Below, one piece after another: positions 17,624-29,894 of a DNA stretch of 64,000 nt; the stretch's first letter is position 1, and every line of letters begins with the position of its first letter. The DNA is taken from assembly GCF_039955095.1 (NCBI RefSeq), contig NZ_CP154878.1:1364001-1428000 (forward strand). The letters run 5' to 3'. The notes beneath the pieces are model-generated. The model was given only the letters and a program-made list of their open reading frames with translations. It had not been told where the DNA came from and searched no databases. The stretch is from Limosilactobacillus sp. WILCCON 0051 (lineage in GTDB: Bacteria; Bacillota; Bacilli; Lactobacillales; Lactobacillaceae). Both the position numbers and the translations under genes were made by a program.

Positions 17624-18858
17624 ATGCTTTTTAAGATCCCTTCTTTAAGCTTCTGATAACGTTTAGGAATCGTCAGCTCATTAAGCATTTCAACCAAGGA
17701 TTCCATAAACAGTACCATCATTACGATTGAAATCGGCAGTGCATATAGCGGCTGCCAGATCTTAGGAGCTAATAGACTACCCGCAATCTGCAGGCCAACC
17801 AGCAATCCCAAAACCAAAGCACTGAAAAAGTTAAACAAAACCAGGCGTCGTCTGATGAAACGCCGCGTTGGCTTGCCAATTTCTACCCCAAGCAGGTAAT
17901 TACCACTATGCCGCATACCCTTGGCGATTTGACGTGGACTAAGCATGACAAACGCAAAGAAATAGTCGATTAAAAACGTCATTACGATCGCAAAGCCAAT
18001 CTGAAATTTAGGACTGCTCCAAAAGGCCGGCATTTTAAACAACGATGCCACCAGCGAAGGAATAACCAGAAAAGACATCCCCAGCATAAAAGTCATCATC
18101 GTTCCTAAATTAAAGCCAATCGGAAACACAGTCGGCTCAATCTGACTTGGTAATGAAATTTGGATCTGTTTGGTTTCATAGTGAGCCGCATGGAAAATGA
18201 TCGTCAGCCAGGCAATCAACAGGCTGCCGATTATCAGTGCCGCCAGCAGCCAGATTCCATTTTTCATTTTCAACAGCTGACGACAAGGCAGAACCAAACG
18301 ATTCATATTGGAATGCAGCATATTGCCGACGATCAGGACCACCATGCCACCAATACCGTAAATCGTAGTCACATTGCCCAGCCATTGAACGAACATCGCG
18401 CCGGCCGTCAAGGTTACGATAATCATCAAAACCTTCAATAAATGATCACTGCCGGCTGCCAGACTAAAACCATTGGCAATAATGGCTGCTTCAATCAAGG
18501 CAAAAAGCAGCGACAAAAAGTTTTGCAGATACATCAATTGACGCTGTGATATTTCCTCGACGATCGACCATTTCATCATTACCAGCAGCTGAATGATCAT
18601 CATCGCGGCCATATAAGGACTGAATCCCAGTGAAAACAGCGATAAATCCGGCAGATTGGCACCAGTCAAGATGCTGAGCATACCCATATGGTAATGACGA
18701 ATCATGGTTTGGTATTCAACTGTCATCTTAACCAACGGAATCGGTATCTGATTGCCCAATGAATAGACAATAATTGCCATCACCGTGAAAAGCGCTTTTT
18801 TTAGGAATCCTTTTGTCGAAACATTTAATTTTTTTCTTTGCAAATCTCTTTCCTGCAC
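17620..18858 (-). CDS. secY2: Accessory Sec translocase channel SecY2
   Basis: 412 residues with about ten membrane segments; it lacks the long loops of housekeeping SecY. The N-terminal GFLKKALFTVMAIIVYSLGNQIPIP segment and FSLGFSPYMAAMMIIQLL are recognisable SecY2 parts. It forms the membrane channel used by the serine-rich adhesin encoded just upstream. The start is GTG 18858. An alternative TTG at 18843 has a better ribosome binding site (AGGAAAGAG) and may be the real one. The gap to the SRRP stop is 12 bases. Confidence 0.9.
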   Translation of the reverse strand: MQERDLQRKKLNVSTKGFLKKALFTVMAIIVYSLGNQIPIPLVKMTVEYQTMIRHYHMGMLSILTGANLPDLSLFSLGFSPYMAAMMIIQLLVMMKWSIVEEISQRQLMYLQNFLSLLFALIEAAIIANGFSLAAGSDHLLKVLMIIVTLTAGAMFVQWLGNVTTIYGIGGMVVLIVGNMLHSNMNRLVLPCRQLLKMKNGIWLLAALIIGSLLIAWLTIIFHAAHYETKQIQISLPSQIEPTVFPIGFNLGTMMTFMLGMSFLVIPSLVASLFKMPAFWSSPKFQIGFAIVMTFLIDYFFAFVMLSPRQIAKGMRHSGNYLLGVEIGKPTRRFIRRRLVLFNFFSALVLGLLVGLQIAGSLLAPKIWQPLYALPISIVMMVLFMESLVEMLNELTIPKRYQKLKEGILKSI

Positions 18859-18870
18859 TTTCTAGCCAAA

Positions 18871-21800
18871 TTATTGACGTTTACCAAAACCTAGCATCGT
18901 CTTTAAAGTGTTCAAAAGTCCAGAATTACGCTGCTGAGTTTGACTTGACGTTGCACTGACGGAAAGCGAGTTCGTTGTATCAGAAAGCTGCTGAGCCTGG
19001 TTATCACTCATCGAATCGGCAACTGCCAGTGTCTCCACGGCGCTCTGCTGAGTCGTGCCATTAATCGAGCTGCTGCCTGCGTCCAGGTTGCTCTTAGATG
19101 CCGAAAGCAGACTGTTAAGCGAAGTCGAATTACTGATTGCGTTTGATGAGCTGTTTGAACGTGAGGCAAACATGCTTTCATAAAGCGTCTGACTTTCAGT
19201 AGCCGAAACTTCCAAGCTCATTGAATTTGAAGCACTCAACGATTCAAAATTGCTCTTGGATGCTGAAAGCTGGCTGTTAAGCGAAGTTGAGTTGCTGATT
19301 ACGTTGGACGAGCTGTTTGAACGTGAAGCAAGCAGGCTCTCATAAATTGCCTGACTCCGTGAAGCCGACTGCATCATGCTTAGCGAAGCTGCCGTTGACG
19401 CGCTTTGCGAACTCTGAATTGGGCTGGACGTACTGTTGACGTTAGCTGAAGTTGATGAAGTTGCCATCGATACAGCAGCCAACCGTGTCATAACTCGATT
19501 CCGGGCCGTGGTACTGGTCGTTGCTGCAGCTACACTGGCAGAAGCGCTAGCAGACGTTGACTGACTTGCTGAGTTAGCAGCCGTCACGGTTGATGTCGAG
19601 GCACTGACGGAATTAGCAATACTCGTTGAAGTTGCGGTACTTGTTGAAGCTGAGGTGCTTGTTGATTGGGAAATGCTCATCGATTCGGCAGCGGAATTAC
19701 TCGTTGATTCCACAATCGACGTCGAGGCAGAGTTTGAGCTGCTGATTGAAGCAGATTCTTCACTTTCGCTCAACGACGTGCTGGTTGAAGTTGAACTACT
19801 GGTTGATCCAGACACACTGGCTGATGTCGAGCTACTGGTTGAAGCCGCCGCAGATTCACTTGCTGAGTTGGCCGCAGACGTTGAAGTCGAGGCTGACTCG
19901 GAAGCTGAAGTGCTGGTTGAACCCGAAACCACTGCTGAAGTGGATGCAGAAGTACTAGTTGATTCCACAATCGACGTCGAGGCAGAGCTTGAGCTGCTAA
20001 TTGAAGCAGACTTTTCACTTTCGCTCAACGACGTGCTGGTTGAAGTTGAACTACTGGTTGATCCAGACACACTGGCTGATGTCGAGCTACTGGTTGATCC
20101 AGATGCACTTGCTGATGCCGAGCTGCTCGTTGAAGCCGCTTCAGATTCACTTGCTGAGTTGGCCGCAGACGTTGAAGTCGAGGCTGACTCGGAAGCTGAA
20201 GTGCTGGTTGAACCCGAAACCACTGCTGAAGTGGATGCAGACGTACTAGTTGATTCCACAATTGACATCGAGGCAGAGCTTGAGCTGCTAATTAAAGCAG
20301 ATTCCTCACTTTCACTCAACGATGTGCTGGTTGAAGTTGAACTACTGATTGATCCAGATACACTTGCTGATGTCGAACTGCTCGTTGAAGCCGCTTCAGA
20401 TTCACTTGCTGAGTTGGCCGCAGACGTCGAAGTTGAGGCTGACTCGGAAGCTGAAGTGCTGGTTGAGCCAGAAACCACTGCTGAAGTGGATGCAGACGTA
20501 CTAGTTGATTCCACAATTGACGTCGAGGCAGAGTTTGAGCTGCTGATTGAAGCAGACTCTTCGCTCTCACTCAACGACGTGCTGGTCGAAACTGAACTAC
20601 TGGTTGATCCAGATGCACTGGCTGATGTCGAGTTGCTCGTTGAAGCCGCCGCAGATTCACTTGTTGAGTTGGCCGCAGACGTTGAAGTCGATGCTGACTC
20701 AGAAGCTGAAGTGCTGATTGAGCCCGAAACCACTGCTGATGTAGATGCAGACGTACTAGTTGATTCCACAATCGACGTCGAGGCAGAGATTGAGCTGATA
20801 ATTGAAGCAGATTCTTCACTTTCACTCAACGATGTACTGGTTGAAGTTGAACTACTGGTTGATCCAGATGCACTAGATGATATTGAGCTACTCGTTGAAG
20901 CCGCTTCAGATTCACTTGTTGAGTTGGCCACGGACGTTGAAGTCGAGGCTGACTCAGAAGCTGAAGCGCTAGTCGAGCCAGAAACCACTGCTGAAGCGGA
21001 TGCAGACGTACTAGTTGATTCCACAATTGACGTCGAGGCAGAGTTTGAGCTGCTGATTGAAGCAGACTCTTCGCTCTCACTCAACGACGTGCTGGTCGAA
21101 ACTGAACTACTGGTTGATCCAGATGCACTGGCTGATGTCGAGTTGCTCGTTGAAGCCGCCGCAGATTCACTTGTTGAGTTGGCCGCAGACGTTGAAGTCG
21201 ATGCTGACTCAGAAGCTGAAGTGCTGATTGAGCCCGAAACCACTGCTGATGTAGATGCAGACGTACTAGTTGATTCCACAATCGACGTCGAGGCAGAGAT
21301 TGAGCTGATAATTGAAGCAGATTCTTCACTTTCACTCAACGATGTACTGGTTGAAGTTGAACTACTGGTTGATCCAGATGCACTAGATGATATTGAGCTA
21401 CTCGTTGAAGCCGCTTCAGATTCACTTGTTGAGTTGGCCACGGACGTTGAAGTCGAGGCTGACTCAGAAGCTGAAGCGCTAGTCGAGCCAGAAACCACTG
21501 CTGAAGCGGATGCAGACGTACTAGTTGATTCCACAATCGACGTCGAGGCAGAGCTTGAACTGCTAATTGAAGCAGATTCCTCACTTTCACTCAACGACGT
21601 GCTGGTCGAAACTGAACTACTGGTTGATCCAGATGCACTGGCTGATGTCGAGCTGCTCGTTGAAGCCGCTTCAGATTCGCTTATTGAGTTGGCCACAGAC
21701 GTTGAAGTCGAGGCTGACTCGGAAGCTGAAGTGCTGATTGAGCCCGAAACCACTGCTGAAGTGGATGCAGACGTACTAGTTGATTCCACAATCGACGTCG

Positions 21801-24800
21801 AGACAGAGTTTGAGCTGCTAATTGAAGCAGATTCCTCACTTTCGCTCAACGACGTGCTGGTCGAAACTGAACTACTGGTTGATCCAGATGCACTGGCTGA
21901 TGTCGAGCTGCTCGTTGAAGCCGCTTCAGATTCGCTTATTGAGTTGGCCGCAGACGTTGAAGTCGAGGCTGACTCGGAAGCTGAAGTGCTGATTGAGCCC
22001 GAAACCACTGCTGAAGTGGATGCAGACGTACTAGTTGATTCCACAATCGACGTCGAGACAGATACAGAATTCGAGCTGCTTACCGATTCGGAATCACTTG
22101 TGGAAGTTGATTCACTTTCACTGGCCGATTCTGACTCAGATTCGCTGGCTGACTCGGACTCAGATTCACTGATAGATTCGGAGTCGCTTGTAGAGATTGA
22201 CTCACTTTCGCTTTCTGACTCAGATTCATTGATTGATTCAGACTCGCTTTCTGACTCGGACGTTGATTCTGATTCAGATTCCGATTCACTGATAGACTCA
22301 GAGTCACTTGTAGATTCTAACTCACTTTCACTCAACGATTCGCTTGCCGATGCAGACTCTGATTCGGACTCGCTTGTAGATGTCGATTCACTTTCTGATT
22401 CAGATTCCGACTCGCTTCCTGACTCAGACTCAGATTCACTGATTGATTCAGATTCGGATTCGCTCGTTGATTCAGACTCAGATTCAGATTCACTCGTAGA
22501 AGTCGACTCACTTTCACTCAATGACTCGGAGCTGCTTACTGATTCCGACTCGCTTGCTGATTCTGATTCGGATTCGGATTCACTGATGGATTCAGAGTCG
22601 CTTGTGGATGTCGATTCACTTTCACTGATTGATTCAGACTCGCTTTCTGACTCGGACGTTGATTCTGATTCAGATTCCGATTCACTGATAGACTCAGAGT
22701 CACTTGTAGATTCTAACTCACTTTCACTCAACGATTCGCTTGCCGATGCAGACTCTGATTCGGACTCACTTTCGCTTACTGACTCGGACTCGGATTCACT
22801 AATGGATTCGGAGTCGCTTGTGGATGTCGATTCACTTTCACTGATTGATTCGCTTGCCGATGCAGACTCTGATTCGGACTCACTTTCGCTTACTGACTCG
22901 GACTCGGATTCACTGATAGATTCAGAGTCACTTGTAGATTCGGATTCACTTTCCGATTCGCTTTCTGACTCTGACGTTGATTCTGATTCAGACTCTGAGT
23001 CACTTTCACTGATAGATTCGGAGTCGCTTGTAGAGATTGACTCGCTTTCACTCAATGACTCGCTTTCCGATACAGACGTCGATTCGGATTCACTAATGGA
23101 TTCTGAGTCGCTTGTAGATTCTGACTCACTCTCACTTAATGATTCGCTTTCCGATGCAGACTCAGATTCAGACTCACTGATGGATTCTGATTCACTTGTA
23201 GATTCTGACTCACTCTCACTCAATGATTCGCTTGCCGATGCAGACTCTGATTCGGACTCACTGGCTGATTCACTTTCCGATACAGACGTCGATTCGGATT
23301 CACTGATAGACTTAGAGTCGCTTGTGGAGGTTGACTCACTTTCACTCAATGATTCACTTTCTGACTCTGACGTTGATTCAGATTCGGACTCGCTGGTTGA
23401 CTCACTTGTTGACTCGGAGTCACTTACGGAAGTCGATTCACTTTCACTCAGCGATTCACTTTCCGATGCAGACTCGGATTCGGACTCACTGGCTGATTCA
23501 CTTTCCGATACAGACGTCGATTCGGATTCACTGATAGACTCAGAGTCGCTTGTGGAGGTTGACTCACTTTCACTCAATGATTCACTTTCTGACTCTGACG
23601 TTGATTCAGATTCGGACTCGCTGGTTGACTCACTTGTTGACTCGGAGTCACTTACGGAAGTCGATTCACTTTCACTCAGCGATTCACTTTCCGATACAGA
23701 CTCGGATTCGGACTCACTGGCTGATTCACTTTCCGATACAGACGTCGATTCGGATTCACTGATAGACTCAGAGTCGCTTGTGGAGGTTGACTCACTTTCA
23801 CTCAATGATTCACTTTCTGACTCTGACGTTGATTCAGATTCGGACTCGCTGGTTGACTCACTTGTTGACTCGGAGTCACTTACGGAAGTCGATTCACTTT
23901 CACTCAGCGATTCACTTTCCGATGCAGACTCGGATTCGGACTCACTGGCTGATTCACTTTCCGATACAGACGTCGATTCCGATTCACTGATAGACTCAGA
24001 GTCACTTGTAGATTCTAACTCACTTTCACTCAACGATTCGCTTTCCGATGCAGACTCTGATTCGGACTCGCTTGTAGATGTCGATTCACTTTCTGATTCA
24101 GATTCACTGATAGATTCGGAATCACTCATTGAAGTCGACTCATTCTCACTCAATGACTCGGATTCACTTTCACTAGCTGATTCAGATTCAGACTCACTTT
24201 CGCTTACTGACTCGGATTCGCTGGCTGACTCGGACTCAGATTCACTTTCTGATTCAGATTCCGACTCGCTTCCTGACTCAGACTCAGATTCACTGATTGA
24301 TTCAGATTCGGATTCGCTCGTTGATTCAGACTCAGATTCAGATTCACTCGTAGAAGTCGACTCACTTTCACTCAATGACTCGGAGCTGCTTACTGATTCC
24401 GACTCGCTTTCTGATTCAGATTCCGACTCAGATTCACTGATGGATTCGGAGTCGCTTGTGGATATCGATTCGCTTTCACTGATTGATTCGCTTGCCGATG
24501 CAGACTCTGATTCGGATTCACTAATGGATTCAGAGTCGCTTGTAGATTCTGATTCACTTTCACTCAGCGATTCACTTTCCGATGCAGACTCTGATTCGGA
24601 CTCACTGGCTGATTCACTTTCCGATACAGACGTCGATTCAGATTCACTGATAGACTCAGAGTCGCTTGTGGAGGTTGATTCACTTTCTGACTCTGACGTT
24701 GATTCAGATTCGGACTCGCTAGTTGACTCACTTGTTGACTCGGAGTCACTTACGGAAGTCGATTCACTTTCACTCAACGATTCGCTTTCCGATGCAGACT

Positions 24801-27800
24801 CAGATTCAGACTCACTGATGGATTCAGAGTCACTTGTAGATTCTGACTCACTTTCACTCAATGACTCGCTTTCCGATGCAGACGTTGATTCGGATTCACT
24901 GATAGACTCAGAGTCACTTGTAGATTCTGACTCACTCTCACTCAATGATTCGCTTTCCGATACAGACGTCGATTCGGATTCGGATTCACTGGCTGATTCA
25001 GATTCAGACTCGGATTCACTCGTTGACTCAGATTCAGATTCGGATTCACTTTCCGATTCGCTGGCTGATTCACTTTCCGATACAGACGTCGACTCAGATT
25101 CACTGACTGATTCAGATTCCGACTCGGACTCGCTCGTTGATTCAGACTCAGATTCAGATTCACTTTCCGATACAGATGTCGATTCGGATTCACTGATGGA
25201 TTCAGAGTCACTTGTAGATTCTGATTCACTTTCACTCAACGACGTGCTGGTTGACTTTGAGTTTTCAATTGAAGTCGATGTTGACTCAGAAGCCTTAATT
25301 GAAGTGCTCGTGGATTCAGAGATTACTTCGCTTTCACTCAGCGATGCACTGGCTACTTGTGATGCCTCAATAGACTTGCTAGTCGATGCAATTTCGCTTT
25401 CTTTTATGGATTCGCTGGTTGCTTTTGATACCGATGCCGACTCAGAAACACTTACCGATTTGGCAGCACTGGCGGATTCAGAGGCAGACTTGGATTTCAA
25501 GGCTGCTTCACTTTCACTCATCGACGCGCTAGCTACTTGTGATTCTTTAATTGAGGCACTAGTAGATGCCGCCTTACTCTCGCTCAGTGATGCACTAGTT
25601 ACCTTTGAAGATGATTCAGACTCGGATTCACTTGTTGACTCAGATTCCGATTCACTGATAGACTCAGAGTCGCTTATGGAGGTTGACTCACTCTCACTGA
25701 ATGATTCGCTTTCGCTAGCTGATTCTGACTCACTTTCGCTTACTGACTCGGATTCAGATTCACTGACTGATTCAGATTCAGACTCGCTTTCTGACTCGGA
25801 CGTCGATTCGGATTCACTAGTGGATTCAGAGCCACTTGTAGACTCAGATTCACTTTCGCTAGCTGATTCAGATTCAGACTCACTTTCGCTTACCGACTCG
25901 GACTCGCTTTCACTTTCTGACTCAGATTCCGATTCGCTGGTTGATTCTGACTCGGATTCCGATTCACTGATAGACTCAGAGTCGCTTGTGGAAGTTGATT
26001 CACTTTCACTGACTGATTCAGATTCAGACTCGCTTTCTGACTCAGACTCAGATTCGGATTCGGATTCACTGGCCGATTCGCTTTCCGATACGGATGTCGA
26101 TTCGGATTCACTGATAGATTCAGAATCACTTGTAGAAGTTGACTCACTCTCACTCAACGATTCGCTTTCCGATGCAGACTCTGATTCGGACTCGCTGGTT
26201 GATTCTGACTCGGATTCCGATTCACTGGTAGACTCAGAGTCACTTGTAGATTCTGATTCACTCTCACTTAATGATTCGTTTTCTGATTCAGAAGTCGATT
26301 CGGATTCGCTGGCCGATTCCACTTCTGATGTGCTTTCAGAACTACTAGTCGATGCAGATCCAGATGCACTTTCGGATTCAATCGTTGAGGCTGACGTGCT
26401 GATTGAGTCATATGCAGAAGTTGATTTACTCTCACTTTCGCTGCTGCTTTGTGCCCGTTCTTCTTTAGTTGAAATCAACTGACCATTCAAATCCCAACGT
26501 CTATATGTACCCTTGGTTTCAATCGTGTCAGCAGCAATATTTCCAGCAAAATCTGCATCAGTAATGACATGAGCATTAGGTGCTAAGACACTGCCAGCAA
26601 AGGGACTTTGAAATTCAATCGTGCTGCTGGTCGTGCCGAAGTTCCACAGCAGGTGGTTAGGTTCTACTTGCCAGACATTGCTACTAAGCCATTGTTTCCA
26701 ATTCGAATACTGTAATTGCAGATGACGATTGATCTGAATCGTTTGGCCTTCTGGAATATCCGTCACATTGATTACCACCACCGGGCCAAAATTAGACCCA
26801 GTCAGCCCGACAATTCTAGTATTGCGTGCTCCCGTCAAATATTCATATGGAACGTTGACATAAATTCGATTATTAGCATCTTTCTTCGCCTTGGAGACAT
26901 CAATTAAGTAGTCGGCATTAGAAGGATTGGCATCTATATTTGTACCAATATATCCTTGACGAACCTTCCTTGAGTCTTGATCATGCTGACTCAAGCGTTG
27001 AGCATTGCCACTAAGAATGTTAAAAATTTGTTCAAAATCAATGTAGTTGCTGCCAGCTTTATCTTGAGTAATGTCTGCATTATCGCCTGGCGAGACATGA
27101 TCCATCCGATTGTTATTCACGTATAGCTTGCCATCTTTTGGATTTATTTTGGCATTAACGTCTTTTCCAAAAACAATGTGATTATAATCAGCTAAAAATG
27201 CATTGCTGCCAAGCCAGCCGCTGATTTTCTGAATATAGTCAACGTCGATGTTGGTCAGATTACCATTAATATCATCTTGGGTACCAAACTGCTGGCCGCC
27301 TTGATAATCACCAGTTGCCAAATTACCACGATAATCAGCATCAATTTTTAAATGCTTGGAAAAAGTCCCAAAAATTGATGCTAAATCAAGCGTACCGTTG
27401 CCATGATAATTTTGAATGTAGTTGTAAAAATTATTCCAATCTTTATTGAGGATACCGTCAAGAATTTCGCCCCAGGTATCATTAAATATGTGATTCCAGT
27501 CAAAAGTGTATGTATTCTTATTATTAAGATACTCATCTTCTAAAATAGTATTAGGATGAGTAATTTGATTAGACTGTTGTGCCCATAGCTGACTTAAAAC
27601 AGTTTGAAGATAGTTGGCCGCGGCTGCTTGAGGATCAACACTTGCTGCGGTTAAGGTATTAGCAGACTGACTGGCTGCTGTCTGACTATAATCGGGTGTT
27701 GTCTCTGCCTGTGAGTTCTCACTTGCTGAATTGTTGACATCACTTGTCGTTGAGCTGCTGGCCGCGGTTTTACTGTCGGTTGATAGACTATTCGCCGTGG

Positions 27801-28311
27801 TCTGACTGCTTTCAGATGATGTGTTTGAATCACCTGCTGAATTTAGACCGTCCTCGCTACTGGTCGAACTAGTTGTTGAATTTTCAGCCGTAGTCGTGGT
27901 TGACCCGTTTTCAACCGTCTCAGATTTGCTCGTACTGGTTTCCGAAGTCGTACTGTTGGTTGAATTAAGACTATTTGAGCTGTCAGGCGAATTGCTAACC
28001 GACTCACTTTGAGTATTTGATGAAAGACCAATTGCCATTGAACTGCGCGAATCCAACGTCCGCTGCAATTGCGTACTGTCGGCCATTGCAGTCGTTGGCA
28101 TCAGCATGGTTGCCCCAGCAATGGTCCCAATTGTAGCAATTGCTTTTAAGTAGTCTTCATATGAAGTTTCATCATCTTCATCAACCGAAGCCGCTTTCAA
28201 AAAGGTCCAAAAGCGTGACAACGAACTGCACCAGCCCCGATGCGTCTTATAAAGTTTTACGCGTTCAGTTTCATCAACTTTTGAATTTTTCCGGACATTT
28301 CTAGATTTCAC
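18871..28311 (-). CDS. Giant serine-rich repeat adhesin (SRRP) exported by SecA2/SecY2
   Basis: 3146 residues. GTG start with AAGGAAGAT upstream. The long signal peptide has the accessory Sec motif as KLYKTHRGW (19-27), a hydrophobic core near 58-72 and a probable cleavage after AMA (about 77). Residues 80-230 are a first Ser/Thr-rich region and about 236-617 the only non-repeat domain. That domain ends in [10 protein letters not shown]...[12 protein letters not shown], typical of choice-of-anchor-A domains. The rest (618 to about 2900) is Ser-rich: SES/SDS repeats, a Lys-containing block near 890-1020, then 85-residue repeats. The tail (2900-3146) is less regular and ends in [15 protein letters not shown]. 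There is no LPxTG, no C-terminal membrane segment and no downstream frame that could supply one. Function: surface adhesin, probably O-glycosylated on Ser. Confidence 0.93.
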   Translation of the reverse strand: MKSRNVRKNSKVDETERVKLYKTHRGWCSSLSRFWTFLKAASVDEDDETSYEDYLKAIATIGTIAGATMLMPTTAMADSTQLQRTLDSRSSMAIGLSSNTQSESVSNSPDSSNSLNSTNSTTSETSTSKSETVENGSTTTTAENSTTSSTSSEDGLNSAGDSNTSSESSQTTANSLSTDSKTAASSSTTSDVNNSASENSQAETTPDYSQTAASQSANTLTAASVDPQAAAANYLQTVLSQLWAQQSNQITHPNTILEDEYLNNKNTYTFDWNHIFNDTWGEILDGILNKDWNNFYNYIQNYHGNGTLDLASIFGTFSKHLKIDADYRGNLATGDYQGGQQFGTQDDINGNLTNIDVDYIQKISGWLGSNAFLADYNHIVFGKDVNAKINPKDGKLYVNNNRMDHVSPGDNADITQDKAGSNYIDFEQIFNILSGNAQRLSQHDQDSRKVRQGYIGTNIDANPSNADYLIDVSKAKKDANNRIYVNVPYEYLTGARNTRIVGLTGSNFGPVVVINVTDIPEGQTIQINRHLQLQYSNWKQWLSSNVWQVEPNHLLWNFGTTSSTIEFQSPFAGSVLAPNAHVITDADFAGNIAADTIETKGTYRRWDLNGQLISTKEERAQSSSESESKSTSAYDSISTSASTIESESASGSASTSSSESTSEVESASESESTSESENESLSESESESTSDSESTSESESESESTSESESESASESESLSESESTSTSDSESISESESTSVSESESASESESESESESESESESESVSESESTSTSDSESISESESESESTSESESESESESESESVSESESESESASESESESTSGSESTSESESTSESESESESESVSESESESVSESESESASESESFSESESTSISDSESISESESESTSESESESSSKVTSASLSESKAASTSASIKESQVASASMSESEAALKSKSASESASAAKSVSVSESASVSKATSESIKESEIASTSKSIEASQVASASLSESEVISESTSTSIKASESTSTSIENSKSTSTSLSESESESTSDSESISESESTSVSESESESESESTSESESESESVSESESTSVSESESASESESESESESESTSESESESESASESESESTSVSESESLSESESESTSDSESISESESTSASESESLSESESESTSDSESISESESESASESESLSESESTSVSDSESTSESTSESESESTSESESESTSTSDSESISESESTSVSESESASESESESASESESLSESESESTSDSESISESESESASASESISESESISTSDSESISESESESESESESESVSSSESLSESESTSTSESESESESTSESESESISESESESGSESESESESESESESASESESVSESESESESASESESESLSENESTSMSDSESISESESESESTSTSESESESASESESLSESELESTSDSESISESESTSVSESESASESESESASESESLSESESTSVSDSESTSESTSESESESTSESESESLSESESTSTSDSESISESESTSVSESESASESESESVSESESLSESESTSVSDSESTSESTSESESESTSESESESLSESESTSTSDSESISESESTSVSESESASESESESASESESLSESESTSVSDSESTSESTSESESESTSESESESLSESESTSTSDSKSISESESTSVSESESASESESESASASESLSESESESTSESESISESESESASESESLSESESESTSDSESISESESTSVSESESLSESESISTSDSESISESDSESESESTSESESESESESESTSDSESISESESESVSESESESESASASESISESESTSTSDSESISESESESVSESESESESASASESLSESELESTSDSESISESESESESTSESESESESISESESTSTSDSESISESESESESASESESVSSSESLSESESTSTSESESESESTSESESESISESESESGSESESESESESTSTSESESESASASESLSESELESTSDSESISESESESESTSESESESESINESESESESESISTSDSESISESESESASESESESASESESTSTSDSESVSSSNSVSVSTSIVESTSTSASTSAVVSGSISTSASESASTSTSAANSISESEAASTSSSTSASASGSTSSSVSTSTSLSESEESASISSSNSVSTSIVESTSTSASTSAVVSGSISTSASESASTSTSVANSISESEAASTSSSTSASASGSTSSSVSTSTSLSESEESASISSSSSASTSIVESTSTSASASAVVSGSTSASASESASTSTSVANSTSESEAASTSSSISSSASGSTSSSTSTSTSLSESEESASIISSISASTSIVESTSTSASTSAVVSGSISTSASESASTSTSAANSTSESAAASTSNSTSASASGSTSSSVSTSTSLSESEESASISSSNSASTSIVESTSTSASASAVVSGSTSASASESASTSTSVANSTSESEAASTSSSISSSASGSTSSSTSTSTSLSESEESASIISSISASTSIVESTSTSASTSAVVSGSISTSASESASTSTSAANSTSESAAASTSNSTSASASGSTSSSVSTSTSLSESEESASISSSNSASTSIVESTSTSASTSAVVSGSTSTSASESASTSTSAANSASESEAASTSSSTSASVSGSISSSTSTSTSLSESEESALISSSSSASMSIVESTSTSASTSAVVSGSTSTSASESASTSTSAANSASESEAASTSSSASASASGSTSSSTSASVSGSTSSSTSTSTSLSESEKSASISSSSSASTSIVESTSTSASTSAVVSGSTSTSASESASTSTSAANSASESAAASTSSSTSASVSGSTSSSTSTSTSLSESEESASISSSNSASTSIVESTSNSAAESMSISQSTSTSASTSTATSTSIANSVSASTSTVTAANSASQSTSASASASVAAATTSTTARNRVMTRLAAVSMATSSTSANVNSTSSPIQSSQSASTAASLSMMQSASRSQAIYESLLASRSNSSSNVISNSTSLNSQLSASKSNFESLSASNSMSLEVSATESQTLYESMFASRSNSSSNAISNSTSLNSLLSASKSNLDAGSSSINGTTQQSAVETLAVADSMSDNQAQQLSDTTNSLSVSATSSQTQQRNSGLLNTLKTMLGFGKRQ
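19703..22033. repeat. 255-bp tandem repeats in the SRRP gene (nine units)
   Basis: The marker GTTGATTCCACAAT recurs at 19703, 19958, 20249, 20504, 20759, 21014, 21269, 21524, 21779 and 22034. The spacing is 255 bases everywhere except one 291-base unit, which carries a 36-bp in-frame insertion. Two consecutive units, from about 20504, recur almost unchanged one 510-bp step later, so a two-unit block was duplicated recently. Each unit encodes 85 residues. Confidence 0.9.
22076..26440. repeat. Ser-Glu/Ser-Asp dipeptide repeat region of the SRRP gene
   Basis: 4.3 kb built from hexanucleotides coding for SES and SDS. It includes a 228-bp (76-codon) unit repeated three times from about 23322 (next copies at 23550 and 23778). 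A block at about 25250-25640 with Lys, Ala and Val breaks the pattern. The region is likely to vary in length between strains. Confidence 0.85.
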
Positions 28312-28843
28312 GTTAATCTTCCTTTATGTATAAAAAATTTTACTGCCAATGAATGCTTATTAATTTTAAAAACAAGCGTGATCGCTAAATCATAATTTAT
28401 AAATTGACATTTATTCATAGCAATCAAGAAGAAAGGTTTTAAATGATATTATAAATCCTCACGATTAGAAATATGTAACTAATCGCACTCTTTAAGAAAC
28501 ATTAAGTATATACATTTATAGTTTATGTTATCTAATGAAAAATTACCAGAAATAAATTAGGATCCTTCTTAGTTTTAGCAAAGCCAAACAAAAATCATGA
28601 GTGTTGTTTGCATAATCACCAAAAAAAATCCATTTAATGATCTATCACTTGAATACATGAAGAAAATAGCATTGATAATCGTTTATCTAAATTTTTCGAT
28701 CATGATTGAATTGTGAATGATTTTTGCTTATTTTGGGAATTTTTAGCTTTTTCCTATGCTTGGCCGACAAACATATTTATAATCACATTTAAGACTTCAA
28801 TGAATTTTTTCAAAGGGATATTCATTTTACTAAGGGGCTTTTT
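28312..28843. other. AT-rich divergent intergenic region between SRRP and glucosaminidase genes
   Basis: 532 bases with no ORF. On the minus strand TTGCTA (28423-28418) and TATAAA (28401-28396) with 16-base spacing are a candidate SRRP promoter. On the plus strand TATAAT at 28778-28783 is a candidate -10 for the glucosaminidase gene, but its -35 is poor. I see no riboswitch or clear hairpin. Confidence 0.4.
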
Positions 28844-29449
28844 ATGAAGATCAAATCAAAAAAATGGGCTGGGATTGGAATTGGCATCGCGGTACTGTGT
28901 TTTGCATTGGCAATCGGTCTGGGAATCTACCTGCACTCAACCAGTCAATCTGCCAAGCCACAGCGCGAAACTCATTCATCCAAAATCACGGTTAATCAAT
29001 TCATCAAAACGATTGCACCAATTGCCCAAAAAGAACAAAAAAAGTACCACATTCCCGCCAGTATCATCATTGCTCAGGCTGGTACCGAATCAAACTGGGG
29101 TCGTAGCAAGCTGGCTTATAAATACAACAACCTTTTTGGCATCAAGGCCACTTCTAAAAAGAATCGCGTTCGCATGTATACCAAGGAAAACATCAATGGT
29201 AAGACGGTCGAAGTCAAACAGTACTTTGCCGTATATGATAGTTGGGAGGCTTCACTAAAGGCCCACGCCGAGCTGCTTGCCCATGGTACCAAGGCCAAGC
29301 CAAACGTATTTAAAGACGTGCTAAAAGCCAAGAACTACCAGGAAGCTGCCTGGGCGCTGCAAAAAGATGGCTACGCAACGGATCCTAATTACGCCAACGA
29401 ACTGATTTATGCGATTAAAAAATTCAAGCTTTATAAATATGATCAATAA
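28844..29449 (+). CDS. Membrane-anchored or secreted glucosaminidase-domain protein (GH73 type)
   Basis: 201 residues. An N-terminal hydrophobic segment (about 9-30) serves as signal or membrane anchor. The rest is a mannosyl-glycoprotein endo-beta-N-acetylglucosaminidase-like domain of the GH73 family. It has the catalytic Glu in AGTESNWGRS, then the YNNLFGIKA and YDSWEASLKAHAELL motifs and a C-terminal GYATDPNYANELI. These enzymes cut peptidoglycan glycan strands. There is no separate wall-binding domain, so it may act locally at the membrane. AAGGGGC precedes the ATG. It is divergent from the SRRP operon. Confidence 0.88.
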   Translation: MKIKSKKWAGIGIGIAVLCFALAIGLGIYLHSTSQSAKPQRETHSSKITVNQFIKTIAPIAQKEQKKYHIPASIIIAQAGTESNWGRSKLAYKYNNLFGIKATSKKNRVRMYTKENINGKTVEVKQYFAVYDSWEASLKAHAELLAHGTKAKPNVFKDVLKAKNYQEAAWALQKDGYATDPNYANELIYAIKKFKLYKYDQ

Positions 29450-29485
29450 TGATTTCGCATCATTCAAAAATGGCATGTGGGACTA

Positions 29486-29525
29486 CAATCTGGTATTGGC
29501 AAACGTCGATACCAGATTTTTATTT
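29486..29525 (+). terminator. Terminator after the glucosaminidase gene
   Basis: ATCTGGTAT pairs with ATACCAGAT (nine perfect pairs) and is followed by TTTTTATTT. Confidence 0.8.
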
Positions 29526-29894
29526 ACTAAAAAAGGCGCTTAGTCAGATCATCTCGACCACTCGAACTTTAACGCACTGATTTCTATTTCAAAGATATTC
29601 GGTCTTCTCTGATTGCAGTGCTTGTGAAGAAAAATTGGCTTTAATCGGCTATCGGTCTTGGATTTACCTACTATTGCTTAATTTTCACCCTCAAGTAGGT
29701 AGTTGTATATTCGTCGGACTTAACTTTACCTACTTTGAGCTGCGTTTTTCCAAATAGTAGGTAAAAATGTATATTTCTGGACTGATTGGGTCAGACCGAC
29801 TTTGTGAATTACCTACTATTTAGCGTTTTTCATCAAATTGTAGGTAATGTTAGGGATCTGAAGTGCAAGAGAAAATCCGGACAAACTTTTAAAA

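Noticed and set aside
19655..26482. A 2275-codon open frame on the plus strand, antisense to the SRRP gene
   Set aside because: Its product is a monotonous Asp/Ser/Leu/Glu/Val repeat that follows directly from reading the hexanucleotide Ser repeats on the other strand. It has no ribosome binding site, promoter or non-repeat domain.
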